Source: Chrysoporthe austroafricana (Eukaryota; Ascomycota; Sordariomycetes; Diaporthales; Cryphonectriaceae). Taken from it: DNA of 64,000 nt. Location of the stretch: contig JYIP02000002.1 of assembly GCA_001051155.2 (NCBI GenBank), positions 1,743,583-1,807,582 of the forward strand, written 5' to 3'. This document shows, one piece after another, positions 1-11,062 of this stretch; the first letter of the stretch is position 1; each line of letters starts with the position of its first letter. Under the pieces are notes generated by a model. That model saw only the letters and a list, made by a program, of their open reading frames with translations, did no database searches and was not told where the DNA came from. A program made the position numbers and the translations under genes.

Positions 1-905
1 TACGATGACGCTGCGACGCTGCGTTGGACAGGCGCAGGGCACCTGCAACATGGATTGTGGGCGGTATCGGGAGAAGGTGGTCTATGAAGTGCTTAGAGCC
101 ATGAAAAAGCCAGAACGGTGGGGTATCCATTCTGTGCAGTTACGGTATCTGAGCAGCGAGATTGAACGTACTACCTAGGTACCTCGGTCTGCAGCGCCTG
201 TACGTAGTCTGTTGTCAGTTCCCAGGCCGGTTCCGCCGGTCTGTTTCCAGAAGCACACACAAGGGCTCCTTTGGGCCGCTTCAGCGAGCACCGCAGCAGC
301 TGACAGCCCATATCGACCCCTCACTTCTCGACTCCAGGTATCCACCCACCTACATAGTACAGTACAACCACCTTCCGGGTCTCTCTTGGGCCTGGCGATC
401 TTCACGCTTCCATCTTGCCTTGTTCCACAGCAACGTTTGTCAGCTGTCATACCCTCTGTGCCTCTGCAGCGCTGCGAAGCAGACAAGGGATACGGTCACT
501 GCTTGGGCTGGGCTGGACCTGATACAATACGCTGCTTTGTCACCCACCATCGCCTTCCTCAACCTCTCTCCCCTTTCAACAAGGTAGAGAGCCGTTCTTA
601 CACCCGCAAACGCACATCGGTGTCCTCGATGCCATAAACCACCATCTCGTTCCTGCTGCGGGCGAAATAATTATAATACTCGGTACATCTGTCGCCGAGT
701 AGTCCTCCACCCTCCACCCGCGCCACACGTGAATCGGCGGACTGCATCTGCCGTACCGAATCATCCTGTGTATCCTCGCGAAGCCTCATACGCAATCGGT
801 CCGCTTTCCTTGGTCTTTGGCGTCCCGCTGACTTCCACCACTCAGTCTCGCTGGGCGGACCAGGCATCATAGCATGGTCCCGTCTCAACCGACTGTGACT
901 TCACC
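1..905. other. Left edge and upstream region of the 906 gene
   Basis: Positions 1-87 are open on the + strand from the window edge to a TGA (29 codons) and could be the last codons of a gene lying outside the window, but nothing in them is recognisable. The rest is pyrimidine-rich, as is common in fungal promoters and 5' leaders, and precedes the ATG at 906. I see no RNA gene or other coding signal here. Confidence 0.4.
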
Positions 906-3900
906 ATGTTGACCACCACCGCCCAGTTCACTCCTCGAGCGAGGTCCCTAAACGCCCAGCATGCCGCCAGCGCCCGGGCTCTCGGCATCGCTGGTTACCG
1001 GCACCGACAGCAGTCCCGAGGCTTCCGCTTCGGCATGTGGTCTAACTACCTGGACGACGACCTCAAGCGCGAGATACGACGACAGCAGCGCATCTTGAAG
1101 CAGAAGTACAACGAACAGATCCACCGGCGACTGGCATGGGAAAAGCACCCTTTCGCCGAGGACGCCCGACACGCCCTGAAGCGCATGATGAATAGTTACT
1201 GGCATCCTCATGATGCGCGCCCGCACGGCCGGTCCTGGGACGACGTCCAGCCGAAGCGACAGCGAACCCCCGAGAACAAGGACGGGGTGCGGCCCGGTCG
1301 GAACATCGAAGATGTCGAGCGCGGGGCAATGGATCATTTGATATTCGGCCAGGAAGAGGAGGAGGTTTCTCGCACATGGCGCAGCAAGCGGATGACGCGG
1401 AGGGACGGCCCGGCTGCCCAAACAGATCATGGCAAGCCCATCGAGCAGGGAGACTTTGTCATCGACCCGATTACGAACCGGAAAGTTGCAAAGCACCCAA
1501 GTCCGAGCAGCCCCAACGGCGATGGGAACATTCCTGTCAAGACATTTAAGGACTACCGGTCGTGCTTTACCCACCCTAGCTCCCCAAACCAGGTCAAATC
1601 TCAGGATCCTACTAGCGAATGGCCTTCGGTTAAGGACCTTCGAAGAGATAACAGTTTTGAGACCGACACCAATACAAAAGCTCCTGATATGTCCTGGAGT
1701 ACTTTGGGTAGGGCAGACCCAAACGCACAGAGCGGTGAACACGGGCGCAGCCATGGTTCTGCGGACGGCGAAATCGGCCAGCTCCATGATACGAAAATTC
1801 GGGAGGGTCGAGCTAAGCTATGGGAAGATGCGCCTCGACGACCAGATTCCAAAACCGATAATTCATACGAGGACAAGCCGGTCGTCATGGACCAGGCGGA
1901 GACCACCAAGGTTCAAAATGGCCCCGAAGAGACCCCAAAATATGATGATTTGCACAAATACAGGCCTGTGCAATATCTAGATTTAGACAGAAGGTCTGAT
2001 CTCAATGTTGAAGAGCTATCTAGGCAGCACGATGATGTTGACCGATACAAAACTGTCGTGGATGAGGCTCATGGGCAATTTGACGATCTCCAACCCCCAA
2101 GCGAAGATCTCGACAAGTCTGAAAGTCAGCCTTGGTTGGCTGATGAACTCGCAAAGCGCATTACGGAGGATATCGACCCGTATGAGCCAGCCCCTGATGA
2201 GGCTGCTGCTCTACAAAAGGACGCGGAGACATCCTCCGACAACCTGGATGAGTTCCAAGAGGTTCGGCATAATGAGCCTGACAGCAAGCCCCTGGGATTC
2301 AAGGAGAAACCCGTAAAGCCCGAGGTCCTTCTCAAATACCAATCCTTTATCGAACAGCTAGAGACCGGCGACTTCCCGGAACCGACCATTGAAGATTTAC
2401 GGATGAAATATGACCAGGCTGAACTGAAGCAATTTACTGCAGTGAGAGATCTGGACCCCGACGCGAAGCCTGGCTCCACTGCCGAGAAGTCCAGCAAGCA
2501 ATACGACCTAGAGAAGCCTGATGGACTACCTGCGGTGCAGCCAGATAAGCCGCAGGATGGTCAAGAACAGTTGGGTATGCAGAAGGATTACGAGACTTTA
2601 GCACGGATGGCCTCCGAGGAGCTGGACAGTGCGGATGAGTTGGATCACGAAAGTCTGCAGAAGATGAGCTCGGTGAAGCAAGGGCAAGGCACACAATCGA
2701 ACTACCGCGAGATGCTGGACTCGCTGATGAAGCAGCATCAGCGTTTGTCAGATGCTGCGGATAGAGAGGCAGATCTTGCATTGAAATCGGCAAGAGCCAA
2801 GACTCAGCAGAGCGGCACATCAGGAACCAAGATGACTGGCAACTTTGTACGTGATTTCCCGGAGGAGTTCGAAAAGTCTTGGACACAGACCCTAGCCTCT
2901 GTGCCTACTGAGAGCACAGACACCTACCCGGATGATGTTCAGATCCCGAGCGAGAACATGGACGGCGGGCTGGAGGGAGCATTTGGCAGACCTTCGCCCT
3001 CGAAGATTCAACCCGCTCTAGATCGACAGCTCAGCCAAAAACCGAGCATCAACCATGATGATCCTTATTCCAAGGATCCTCAGGGTCTGGAGACTTCATA
3101 TGCCGAGGAGTGTGGCAACGACACGCAACCTTTACTGGTCAAGCAATATGGCATCTCATCCACTGCGGGCGGTGCCAATCAGGTGCTTCCGGAGGAGGCC
3201 ACCTCCTCTACCACCACCGAGGAGCCAACTGCACTCCCCCAGAAGGTCAGCTCTGGATCAGCGGATGGTCCTACTCTCTACAAGGTTCTGGCGTACGACC
3301 CAACTATGCAGAAAGTTAACATGGCCGAGACCACATCGCTGGTCCCGGATTTTGCATCTGCTTTGTCGCCAGCCGACGCACTTCTTCGTCTTTCGCACCC
3401 AACAAAGTTCTTTCCACACTTTGCCGCTCTCGAAGCACAGGGATTTGAGATCGTCTCAGGCAGTGGTGACGTTCTCATCTTCCGGAAGGTCCGTCCATCA
3501 GCAACCGAGCCCACAGACAAGAGTCTTGCAGAGAAAAGAACCGAGCCCGCACCCGCGGGAGCCGAATCTCAAACCGCCTCAGCACTCGTCAATCCCATCG
3601 ATATGACCGGTCGACCCAGAATCATCTCGCCGGCCAGTGCGAATTTCGCCTCTCCGACGGGGTATGTGAACTACGATGACTTGCCCGAGAACGAGGCTAG
3701 TAACCTGCCGCCCCCGCCGCCCCGTGTCAAGTATAACATCGATCTTCGACGTGAGGAGCCTGTATACAGTGGTCCCAAATATCAGACCCACGATGGCCAG
3801 AAGCAGAGGAATAGTTTGGGCAAGAGATTGCTCGTGGGTGGTGTCTGGGTCGCTGGTATTAGCTACGGCCTTGGTGTCGTGTCGGAGTATTTCACGACCG

Positions 3901-3935
3901 GCGGCATAGACGGCACGGGGCCTCATGGTTTCTAG
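906..3935 (+). CDS. Large conserved fungal protein, probably mitochondrial, function unknown
   Basis: Uninterrupted 1009-residue frame starting at the first ATG after a pyrimidine-rich leader. The first 60 residues are rich in Arg, Ala and Ser with almost no acidic residues, which looks like a mitochondrial presequence. Residues about 40-110 (GFRFGMWSNYLDDDLKREIR and following) are strongly charged and helical and look like the conserved core. A long acidic, Ser/Pro-rich disordered middle follows. Residues about 790-865 hold a more ordered block (YKVLAYDP through GDVLIFRKV). Near the C-terminus, residues about 971-993 form one hydrophobic segment (LLVGGVWVAGISYGLGVV), so a single-pass inner-membrane anchor is likely. 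Similar fungal proteins are usually annotated only as serine/threonine-rich. The reading frame is certain, the location is inferred, and the function is unknown. Confidence 0.85.
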   Translation: MLTTTAQFTPRARSLNAQHAASARALGIAGYRHRQQSRGFRFGMWSNYLDDDLKREIRRQQRILKQKYNEQIHRRLAWEKHPFAEDARHALKRMMNSYWHPHDARPHGRSWDDVQPKRQRTPENKDGVRPGRNIEDVERGAMDHLIFGQEEEEVSRTWRSKRMTRRDGPAAQTDHGKPIEQGDFVIDPITNRKVAKHPSPSSPNGDGNIPVKTFKDYRSCFTHPSSPNQVKSQDPTSEWPSVKDLRRDNSFETDTNTKAPDMSWSTLGRADPNAQSGEHGRSHGSADGEIGQLHDTKIREGRAKLWEDAPRRPDSKTDNSYEDKPVVMDQAETTKVQNGPEETPKYDDLHKYRPVQYLDLDRRSDLNVEELSRQHDDVDRYKTVVDEAHGQFDDLQPPSEDLDKSESQPWLADELAKRITEDIDPYEPAPDEAAALQKDAETSSDNLDEFQEVRHNEPDSKPLGFKEKPVKPEVLLKYQSFIEQLETGDFPEPTIEDLRMKYDQAELKQFTAVRDLDPDAKPGSTAEKSSKQYDLEKPDGLPAVQPDKPQDGQEQLGMQKDYETLARMASEELDSADELDHESLQKMSSVKQGQGTQSNYREMLDSLMKQHQRLSDAADREADLALKSARAKTQQSGTSGTKMTGNFVRDFPEEFEKSWTQTLASVPTESTDTYPDDVQIPSENMDGGLEGAFGRPSPSKIQPALDRQLSQKPSINHDDPYSKDPQGLETSYAEECGNDTQPLLVKQYGISSTAGGANQVLPEEATSSTTTEEPTALPQKVSSGSADGPTLYKVLAYDPTMQKVNMAETTSLVPDFASALSPADALLRLSHPTKFFPHFAALEAQGFEIVSGSGDVLIFRKVRPSATEPTDKSLAEKRTEPAPAGAESQTASALVNPIDMTGRPRIISPASANFASPTGYVNYDDLPENEASNLPPPPPRVKYNIDLRREEPVYSGPKYQTHDGQKQRNSLGKRLLVGGVWVAGISYGLGVVSEYFTTGGIDGTGPHGF

Positions 3936-4789
3936 GAGGCTGTGCTTCTGTATACAAATGAGCGTGTTCTTTGACTTGCTTGACCTATAGATAATTTCCA
4001 TCTTGAGCAAGATTGGCATACTGTACGAGGGGATGACGGTTCTTCACCACTCACCATTGGAATAACAACAAAACCATCTCACGAAGTACGAACATTGTAT
4101 GAATAGCAACGACGGACAGCTCCACTCCTTGATGTAAAGGGGGTTTAATGAGGAGGTAGTTGGCGTTCTAGGCTTGCAGTTGCGCAACATCAATCTCGCC
4201 AGTGAGAGCCTCGGCTCACCTGTCTTTTCTTATCACTGTCTGGGTCGGCAGCGCCATATACCAAGCATGGGCATGAATTCAGAGACTGGAGCTGGAGCAG
4301 GATAGGACAGAATATTATTAAGACTAGGACGGACACTCTCAATTCAATTTTCCAATCTGATGATTCCAGAAGACTATGTATGATGCAACCGGTGACGATG
4401 CTGGATGAGCGGTGTTATACAATTGATCCTGGAAATGCAGTATGCCCAACTAATGACGCGCGATGCAATCTTGGATCCGTTTTCAACTTTTATCCATATA
4501 AATAGGGGTGCCAGAAGTCTCTGATCGTATTCAGACATCCATCCCTCAGGTGAACAGTCGACCAGAAGGCAAGATGAGCCGAGAACCGGCCTTCTCAAGC
4601 CTGCCATGTCTGACCTCGCCCCACCAGCCTACAAGCAGATGCCAGACCCCGTCCTGACCCGAACCACACGATGCCCCAGCCAACGACCATGAAACTCAGC
4701 TGCCGTCCTCGCCCTCCGCTCCTCCCGCGCGGGCCGTCCCTCTTCCCCTCTCCCCAGAGAGAAGAAAAGACAGAAAAAACAAAAAAGGT
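3936..4789. other. Intergenic, no gene seen
   Basis: Contains the presumed 3' ends of the flanking + and - strand genes, which converge here. A TATA-like string (catataaatagg) lies near 4494-4506, but no convincing ORF follows it. No tRNA or repeat was noticed. Confidence 0.4.
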
Positions 4790-5104
4790 CTAGGCCCCCC
4801 TCTCGCTGAACCCGGCAGCGTCACCCGCGCCGGGCGGCCCCCGTGCCGAGAGCGTCCCGCTCGCGGCCATCATGGCGTGCTTATGCTCCTCACGGTCGAA
4901 GGAGAAGGCCCGCTGGGGACGGCCCGGCGGCAGGGGCGCGGACGCGGACCCCGCGGCGGTCGTCGGCGGGTGCCACTCCGAGGTGCGGCGCATGGCCTCG
5001 GCAGCAGACTTCTCCGTGGTCGGGGACACGGGGGCCGCGAGGCGGGCGGCGAGGTCGGCGTCATCGGGGCCGCCGAGGGGGCTCTGTTGGTGGTGGGTGG
5101 ACAT
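4790..5104 (-). CDS. Small hypothetical protein with a FSFDREEHKHAMM motif
   Basis: A 104-residue frame with its own ATG and a GC-rich third position typical of real genes in this window. It is Pro/Ala/Ser-rich and looks disordered. The exception is a charged block at residues about 66-79 (RAFSFDREEHKHAMM), which has the look of a short conserved motif. There is no signal peptide and no membrane segment. Several overlapping frames are also open because of the high GC content, so the choice rests on the compositional balance of this frame and on the motif. I do not recognise a family with confidence. It could be a small stress- or development-related fungal protein, but that is a guess. Confidence 0.5.
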   Translation of the reverse strand: MSTHHQQSPLGGPDDADLAARLAAPVSPTTEKSAAEAMRRTSEWHPPTTAAGSASAPLPPGRPQRAFSFDREEHKHAMMAASGTLSARGPPGAGDAAGFSERGA

Positions 5105-5719
5105 GTTGTTGATGGCTGATACTGGTGGGGTGGTGGTGGGTGCGCGTGTGTGGAGCGGGAGGGGTTTATGTGAGGAAGCCAGTGTATGTGTGTCAAGTGG
5201 CCGTCTTGGTAGTAGAGCGAGGATGATTTATACCTGAGAAGGGAGGGTCTGAGCTCGGTTCTCTAGGTACCTGGTTCTTGAGAGAGCTCGATAGGTGTTA
5301 GTCGAGGAGGAGGTTGAGGAGAAGTCTCGCAACCTCGCGCCACAGATACTCCCACAACAAACAGCATGAGGTAGCGCTGTGATTTGGCCACTATCGACGG
5401 TGGGCCATCGGCCAATAGGGTTCTTATGCTGCGGGGTAGCTGTTGCCTCCCGCAGGGCGTCTGCAGCAGCTGGTGAGCTGATGCCGCCGCATCCTAACCG
5501 CAAGCGGACCGCTAGGCTCGCATATCTCGGTACAGGATCAGACCCGTCGGGTGACAGTCAGCTTCCCTTAACGTCGCCCTCCTCCCCGCCTAAGTACTCG
5601 GGTCTCACCACGCTGGACAAGCCTTAGAGACGTGCATTAAGCGTTTTCAGAAGACATGCGCGGCAGCATACAGCGGCATTATGAGAACAAAATTTGGACA
5701 CGGAGCAGTTAATCAGCAT
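5105..5719. other. Intergenic, upstream of the small protein gene and of the tRNA
   Basis: Contains the promoter of the minus-strand gene at 4790-5104. ORFs here are short, mutually overlapping and without family features. No repeat was noticed. Confidence 0.35.
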
Positions 5720-5823
5720 GGTCCTGTAGCTCAGCTGGTTAGAGCGTCGTACTAATATTTCTCGAATGAAAAATATTGAGTAAATTAATGCGAAGGCCGC
5801 GAGTTCGATCCTCTCCAGGACCA
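5720..5823 (+). tRNA. tRNA-Ile (anticodon AAT) with a 30-nt intron
   Basis: A full cloverleaf can be drawn. The acceptor GGTCCTG (5720-5726) pairs perfectly with CAGGACC (5816-5822), and the discriminator base is A5823. The D arm is GCTC/GAGC (5729-5745). The anticodon stem TCGTA (5747-5751) pairs with TGCGA (5789-5793), with one G-T pair. The loop carries AAT at 5754-5756. A 30-nt AT-rich intron occupies 5758-5787, directly after position 37, the canonical place for nuclear pre-tRNA introns. The T arm is GCGAG/CTCTC around TTCGATC (5804-5810) and has one C-T mismatch. No CCA is encoded. The A34 would be deaminated to inosine to read Ile codons. Isotype and intron boundaries are clear. Confidence 0.95.
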
Positions 5824-6436
5824 TTTCTTTTTTGTTTTTCTTGATCAGTCGCCTGCTGACGACCGCGGTGAGGGATGGGAAAAGGGACGGAAGAAGGGAC
5901 GTGGCTTCCTGTGCTGGTAATTGCGGGGCCAGTTGGGCTGCGCGCATTTGACCTTCACTGGTGGAAGGGGAGGTGAAGGATCGTGGGCTCAAGTCTTCTG
6001 TTCAAAACACCCTAGCTCCAGCTGGGGCACCCCCCGTGAAAGGTGCTCTGTATCCCTCTCTGTCATAATAGGAAACTGCATGTTCATGTCCAACTCATGA
6101 TCGGCGACCACAGGCCCGGCAGCAGGGCTGCTAGCATGGATGCTGCTATGGAGAGTCAGGAGTATATATTGCTGCTGAGGATATCGTCCGGTGCGACAGA
6201 TACCTGATTAATAAAACCCCTTGCAGTCAGTAGCAAGGTATCTGTTGTATGCAGGCAGCCGAGTAGCGATAAGCGATAAGACAAGTCTCGGTTTGCCCAC
6301 ACGACTGTTTGGTAAATCTCTTCACACCAGCTTTTCCCCATGTCAATCTTCTAACAGAGTTCTGTCAACAACAAGACAGCACACTACAGAACATCAACCA
6401 ACTGGCGCCACAACAGCTGCCTTTCCAGTATCCAAT
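5824..6436. other. Intergenic between tRNA-Ile and the APH-like pseudogene
   Basis: The tRNA is followed at once by a T-rich run (tttctttttt) that can serve as a pol III terminator. The frame of the downstream APH-like gene is open back to 6221 with another ATG, so a longer N-terminus is possible, but the added residues resemble leader sequence rather than the family. Confidence 0.4.
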
Positions 6437-7783
6437 ATGTCCCGAGATAGCCAAGATGGGCTGGAGTGGCGTGACAAGGGTCTCGACTTCGTGCCGTGCT
6501 GGACACGAGAACCATCACTAGAAGCGATTGAAAGCATCTGTCGTCAGCAGCTGGGAATTCGTCCCGAGGATACCTGTACCATCTCACCTTACGCAACTGG
6601 CGCGTTCAATAAGCTTTACCTGGTTTCTACTGCCAAAAAGCCCTTACTGATACGCGTTTCACTCCCCGTTCATCCCCACCTGAAGACCCGCGGCGAGGTC
6701 GCTACTTTGTAGTGGGTACGCGATAATACTGATATCCCAGTCCCTGGGATTGTCGCCTTTCAGGATAGCAACGAAAACGAGATTGGTTTCGAGTGGATCT
6801 TGATGGAGCTTATGCCTGGATCACCGGCTCACCGACGATGGCGTACTATGTCGATGAGCCAGAAAGTGGCCTTTACAAATCGACTCGCGGAATTTCAAGC
6901 GCAACTATTCCGCTGTGGTGATCCTGATGCTGCATTCAAAACCATAGGGACGCTTAATATGGGCTCTGAGAACGCGGACTCTGAGGAAGGAATGATCGGG
7001 AAGCCGAATACATTTACTCCTGGCCAGTTGATATCCCACGAATTCTTCATGGGTGATCGTCTCCACTACGACATCCCGCGAGGTCCTTTCTACTCCAGTC
7101 ACGATTGGCTAAGCTCTCAGTTGAATATCATCATTCTAGAGCAAACAGCAGCTATTAAGAAGGCCGAGGATGAGGACGACAGAGAAGATGCTGAGGAAAT
7201 CCTGCGCGCAGCCCAAAAGTTACTCTCTCTCCTCCCCAAGGTCTTCCCTGCGACACAAGACAGCCCCGAAATGACAGCTATCTGGCATGACGACCTGAAC
7301 TTGCATAATATTCTCGTGGATGATGAAGGCAATATAACGGCTATTGTGGACTGGGAGTGTGTCTCAGCCCTACCAATCTGGATGACCGCAAAGATGCCCA
7401 AGTTTCTCACTGGGGGCGGCAGGCAGGAGGAACCGAAGCGAGAAGGCTATATGGATGAGTCACCTCAAGGTTCTGCGGCCTCGGAGAATGATGATGCGGA
7501 CAGCTTGGACAATGAGGGCAAGAATGTCCTGTTCTGGATCCATCTGATGGAGTACGAAGTGACGCGACTGCAGGAAGTCTACGATGCGAGACTGAAGCAG
7601 CTTTGGCCGGGTCGTCCTGTGGAGGATAGCCGTGTCAAGGTGGATTTCTATGAGGCAATGCTGCAATGCAGTGCTGGTTTTTTCGTCAGCCAGGTGGGCA
7701 CATGGGCCGATAGCTTAGAAAGAGGTGAACGCATACGGTGGGCCGACTGCTTTGAGCTAAGTTATGATGAGCTGTCAGACTAA
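6437..7783 (+). pseudogene. Aminoglycoside-phosphotransferase-like kinase, one in-frame stop
   Basis: Reads as a nearly full-length fungal APH/choline-kinase-like protein of 449 codons. The start MSRDSQDG is followed by the nucleotide-binding N-lobe (ISPYATGAFNKLYLV, then LLIRVSLP with the family Lys/Arg region). The catalytic loop WHDDLNLHNILVD and the metal-binding IVDWE are both intact. At 6710-6712 a TAG interrupts the frame in the motif EVATL-stop-WVRDNTDIPVP. The same frame continues on both sides without any indel, and no plausible intron covers the stop. A CAG to TAG transition would explain it. Such kinases phosphorylate small molecules, but fungal members rarely have a known substrate. 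The gene is either a young pseudogene or is read through; the first is more likely given the decayed neighbours. Confidence 0.85.
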
Positions 7784-9041
7784 TTCAATGTTCTCGGTAA
7801 ACGACTCTATCTCCAGAGACGCCTTGTTTTTCCTGTATTGAAAATTTTCTCCTTGGGGTGTATATAATTTTGATATAAATCGGAAACACGTCTCATTATA
7901 AATGACTTGAGCTGCATTTAAACTGAGGCCTCATCTGTCGGCTAACAGCAGGAATCACATGTAAAACTCATCCAAAATGCAGGAGTCGTACTATTGCTAG
8001 CTCTAAAGTAGTTTTTCTGAGGAACTAATGTGATTACTTGTCGAGTTTTATACTTGGGAGGTCCGCTTCGTGCTAAAATCCATGAATAGTGGCCTGGGTC
8101 TGCGTCAGTAATACATCAGGAATAGCGCGCCCGCCTAGAGCGACAAGCACCAGCACGGTTTAGTATACCGCAAATGCTGTCTACATACTTCCCTTTCTCT
8201 CCAAGCTTCTTATCTACAAATCTACAAGAGAACCGTACCCGTGAAGGATCTCCTCGGCCATCTCTGTTGCGAGATCAAAGTTTGGATTATTGAAGCGCGG
8301 CATAAGTCCTCTGTAGACGCAAGCATCAATTGGATGTAGTAAGTCCTAATCTGAGGCTGTAAATCATTCAGGTTGTTGTCTCAAGATCATTTTTGAAGTG
8401 CGGTTTTAGGGTTAACCCTCTGGTACTTCCATAAACACCATCACGAGTGCAGGTATCATGCCTCATAGTCTCCCGAAAGCGTACTGTCTTACCTACAGTC
8501 CCAGATGCGATCAGCAAGTCTGAAATTGGGTAAAGGTGAGCAAGTATAGTGGACGAGATATATCTTGTCCAATAAGCGCCAAAGAATTTCAAAATAATTG
8601 GTCTTACAGCTCTGTCTCTTGGGTCTTCCCAGTGCTTGAGTACTTGAAAACAAAATGACTTATCCAGACCGTATTGTTTCTAGTATCAATAGTAAACAGC
8701 TTTTAGTATGCTACCGTAGAGCATTTCCCAGCATCAGATATTAGTAATGTTTCTTTGATATGGATGCAATTCCTTTCCAGATAGGAGAATATAACTGAGG
8801 ACTTTGTAAAAGTTACTCCAGACATCTAGATACCGAGAGATTGTGAGATCGAGACCAATGCACAGTATTAACTCCAATTCTCCAACAAGGGCGCATTAGT
8901 ACGTAAAGAGTTCTAATAAATACGGGCAGGCTCTGTCCCGAGGTTGGTACAAGCTCTATTGACAAGCTGTAGCTCAAAAATAATTCCATAGCAAGGCCTC
9001 CCTAGGGCAGTATTGTTATACACCGTGACAACTTTGAATTC
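7784..9041. other. AT-rich gene-free stretch
   Basis: AT-rich compared with the flanking genes, with frequent stops in all frames. The only notable frame is a 74-codon minus-strand ORF at 8368-8592 (starts MKFFGAYWTRYISS), which has plausible protein composition but no family I recognise. It may be a relic. Confidence 0.35.
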
Positions 9042-9240
9042 CTAAATCTTTCTCTTCCCCATCAGGTCGGCCTTGATTTGACGTGCAGTCCAAGGCTTGT
9101 CCGACGGTACCAAAGTCGGTCCAGCAACAGTTTTTGGAGCAACGTTCTTCAAAGTAGAGATCGTAGTGCCCTTGTTGGCCTGAATCTGAAGATTGTGCTT
9201 TGGAGGCTTCGAGCTCGTCATCTAGGAGGAATATTGCTTA

Positions 9241-9271
9241 AGTCGCCACACCCCTTAGCCGCCCACCCCCC
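9241..9271 (+). repeat. Left terminal inverted repeat
   Basis: 31 bp beginning AGTCGCCACACCCC and ending in CCCCCC. It is a perfect inverted match to 11063-11093; the match ends exactly at base 31. The TA at 9239-9240 lies directly outside. Confidence 0.95.
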
Positions 9272-9393
9272 GATCGGCGGGTGGGACGACGGTATGGCGG
9301 TAAAGCTGGACAAGGAATTGTGAGAAACTAAAGAGTTGGTAAAGAACTGCTTTAGAAAAGTAAGAAACAGAAAAGTTCCATCAATGGTTCAAG

Positions 9394-10992
9394 ATGACCT
9401 ATCTCGAAGCTGATCTTCAGCGGGCCATTATTGCAGTCAGGGCTGGTATATCTCAAAGGACCGCCTCCTCCGAATATGGCGTTCCAAGAGGTACTCTAAG
9501 GGAACGTCTGGCAGGCGCCCAGCTACGAAAAATCGCCCACGAAGGAGACTAGAGGCTCTCTACCGTTCAGGAAAGAGAACTAGCCCTCTGGGCTACAGCT
9601 CAAGCTAATATGGGCCTTCTTCCGACCTATCAAGAACTGAAAGCATTTGCTTAGCGAATTCTCACGATCAAAGGCGACCCTCAGCCTTTAGGGAAGAACT
9701 GGCTGATAGCTTTTCTGCAGCGCAATCCGATCCTCAAGACCCAGAGGGCTAGACGAATCGATTCAGCTCGAATAAACGGAACTCGAACAGAAGTGATTCG
9801 GCCCTGGTTTCAGATTCTCCAGCAGCCACGAATAAGCCTGATCAAACCAGCCAACAGGTAGAATATGGATAAGGCTGGAATAATTGAAAGCTAGAGGGAA
9901 AACGGTCTGGTTCTAAGAAGCTCTCAGAGCCGTCTGATACAGAAAAAACAGCCTGGTTTGCATATCTGGACCTCGTTTCTGGAATATATATCGGCTCAAG
10001 GCAACCATTTCTTTCCTCTCGTAATATTCAAAAGAAAAACGGTCCAGCAGCAATAGTTCCCTCGCGATCTCGAACCTTTCCGAGCTTAGCAATTTACTAT
10101 TACGATAAACGGCTGGACGAATAACGAGATAGCTTTCGAATGGCTAAGAAAGATTTTTATACCATATACTAAGCCAGAGATCTTGACAGAGACTAGGCTG
10201 CTAATTCTAGATAGCCACGGAAGCTATATAACCGAGGAATTTATATGGCTTTGTTTTTCGAACAATATTCAGCTAATTTATTTACCCCCTTATACTTCAT
10301 ACGTCCTCCAGCCGCTTGATCTGGGAGTTTTCTCGTCCTTGAAAAGGGCATACCGAAAGAGGCTTGGCCTTCTAGACTGGAGCGATTCTAGCGTAGCTGG
10401 CAAGCGACTATTCCTCGAAAACCATCGTCTGGCCCGTAAAGAGGGCCTTTCCAGCCAGAATATTCGGTCTGGGTAGAAGGGTACTGGTTTATAGCCAGTA
10501 GCCCTGGCTAAGCCTCTCTTGAGCCCTCTCCTCCTCCGGAAGGACGACCAGCTACCTTCTAGCCAGTCGATTTTGGCTTGGACATCTTTATCAGTCTTAA
10601 CAGAAGGTCTGCCAGCATTTTTAGCCCCTTCCGAGAAATACAGAACCCCCAGGAGGACCAGGGAGCTCAAGGCTTAAGTTTAGGAAATTCAGAAGCTGAT
10701 AGGGCCCTCGCCAGTATGCCGAACACTCTTTAGAAAGATCGTCAAGGGGTGGGAGGAAAGGGACCTGGTAGAGGCAAGGGACTAGCGAAAAATTCGAATT
10801 CTAGAGGCTCAGAATGCGGCTCTGAAGCCCTCAAAAAGAAGGAAGGTCGATATTAGTCCGAATTCGAAGTTCGTCAATATCGACGCTATACGGAAGGCTC
10901 AAATCAAGGCCGATCGTGATAGGAATGCTACAGGCGAAGAGAGAGAGGTCGAAATACCCTTGGCTGAAGAGGACTGTATTATTGTAGCTTAA
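9394..10992 (+). pseudogene. Fot1/pogo DDE transposase with 11 in-frame stops and no frameshift
   Basis: 533 codons from ATG to a terminal TAA stay in one frame. The N-terminus (DLQRAIIAVRAGISQRTASS, then YGVPRGTLRERLAG) is a psq-type helix-turn-helix, followed by a CENP-B-like second DNA-binding region (LLPTYQELKAF; WLIAFLQRNP). The catalytic carboxylates are all visible: NMD, LILDSHGS and LQPLDLGVF. The residue after the first Asp is Lys where the family has Glu. Internal stops lie at 9550, 9652, 9859, 9892, 10054, 10087, 10474, 10492, 10675, 10681 and 10783; ten are TAG and one is TAA. Most sit where relatives carry Trp (for example SG-stop-KGTGL-stop-P), with at least one probable Gln. 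This is the pattern of C:G to T:A transitions, as in repeat-induced point mutation. Confidence 0.93.
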
Positions 10993-11062
10993 ATGGTTGA
11001 AAAATCAACAAGTGAAATATGGGTGTGAAATCTGGGGGGGGGTTGTCAAGGTGGGCGGCTAG

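Noticed and set aside
1..87. C-terminal codons of a gene outside the left edge
   Set aside because: 29 open codons are not significant and show no family pattern; mentioned only in the edge entry.
10475..10992. Reassigned TAG codon (TAG read as Trp) in the transposase
   Set aside because: Host genes nearby use TAG as a normal stop and the transposase keeps many TGG codons. Transition mutation explains the stops more simply.
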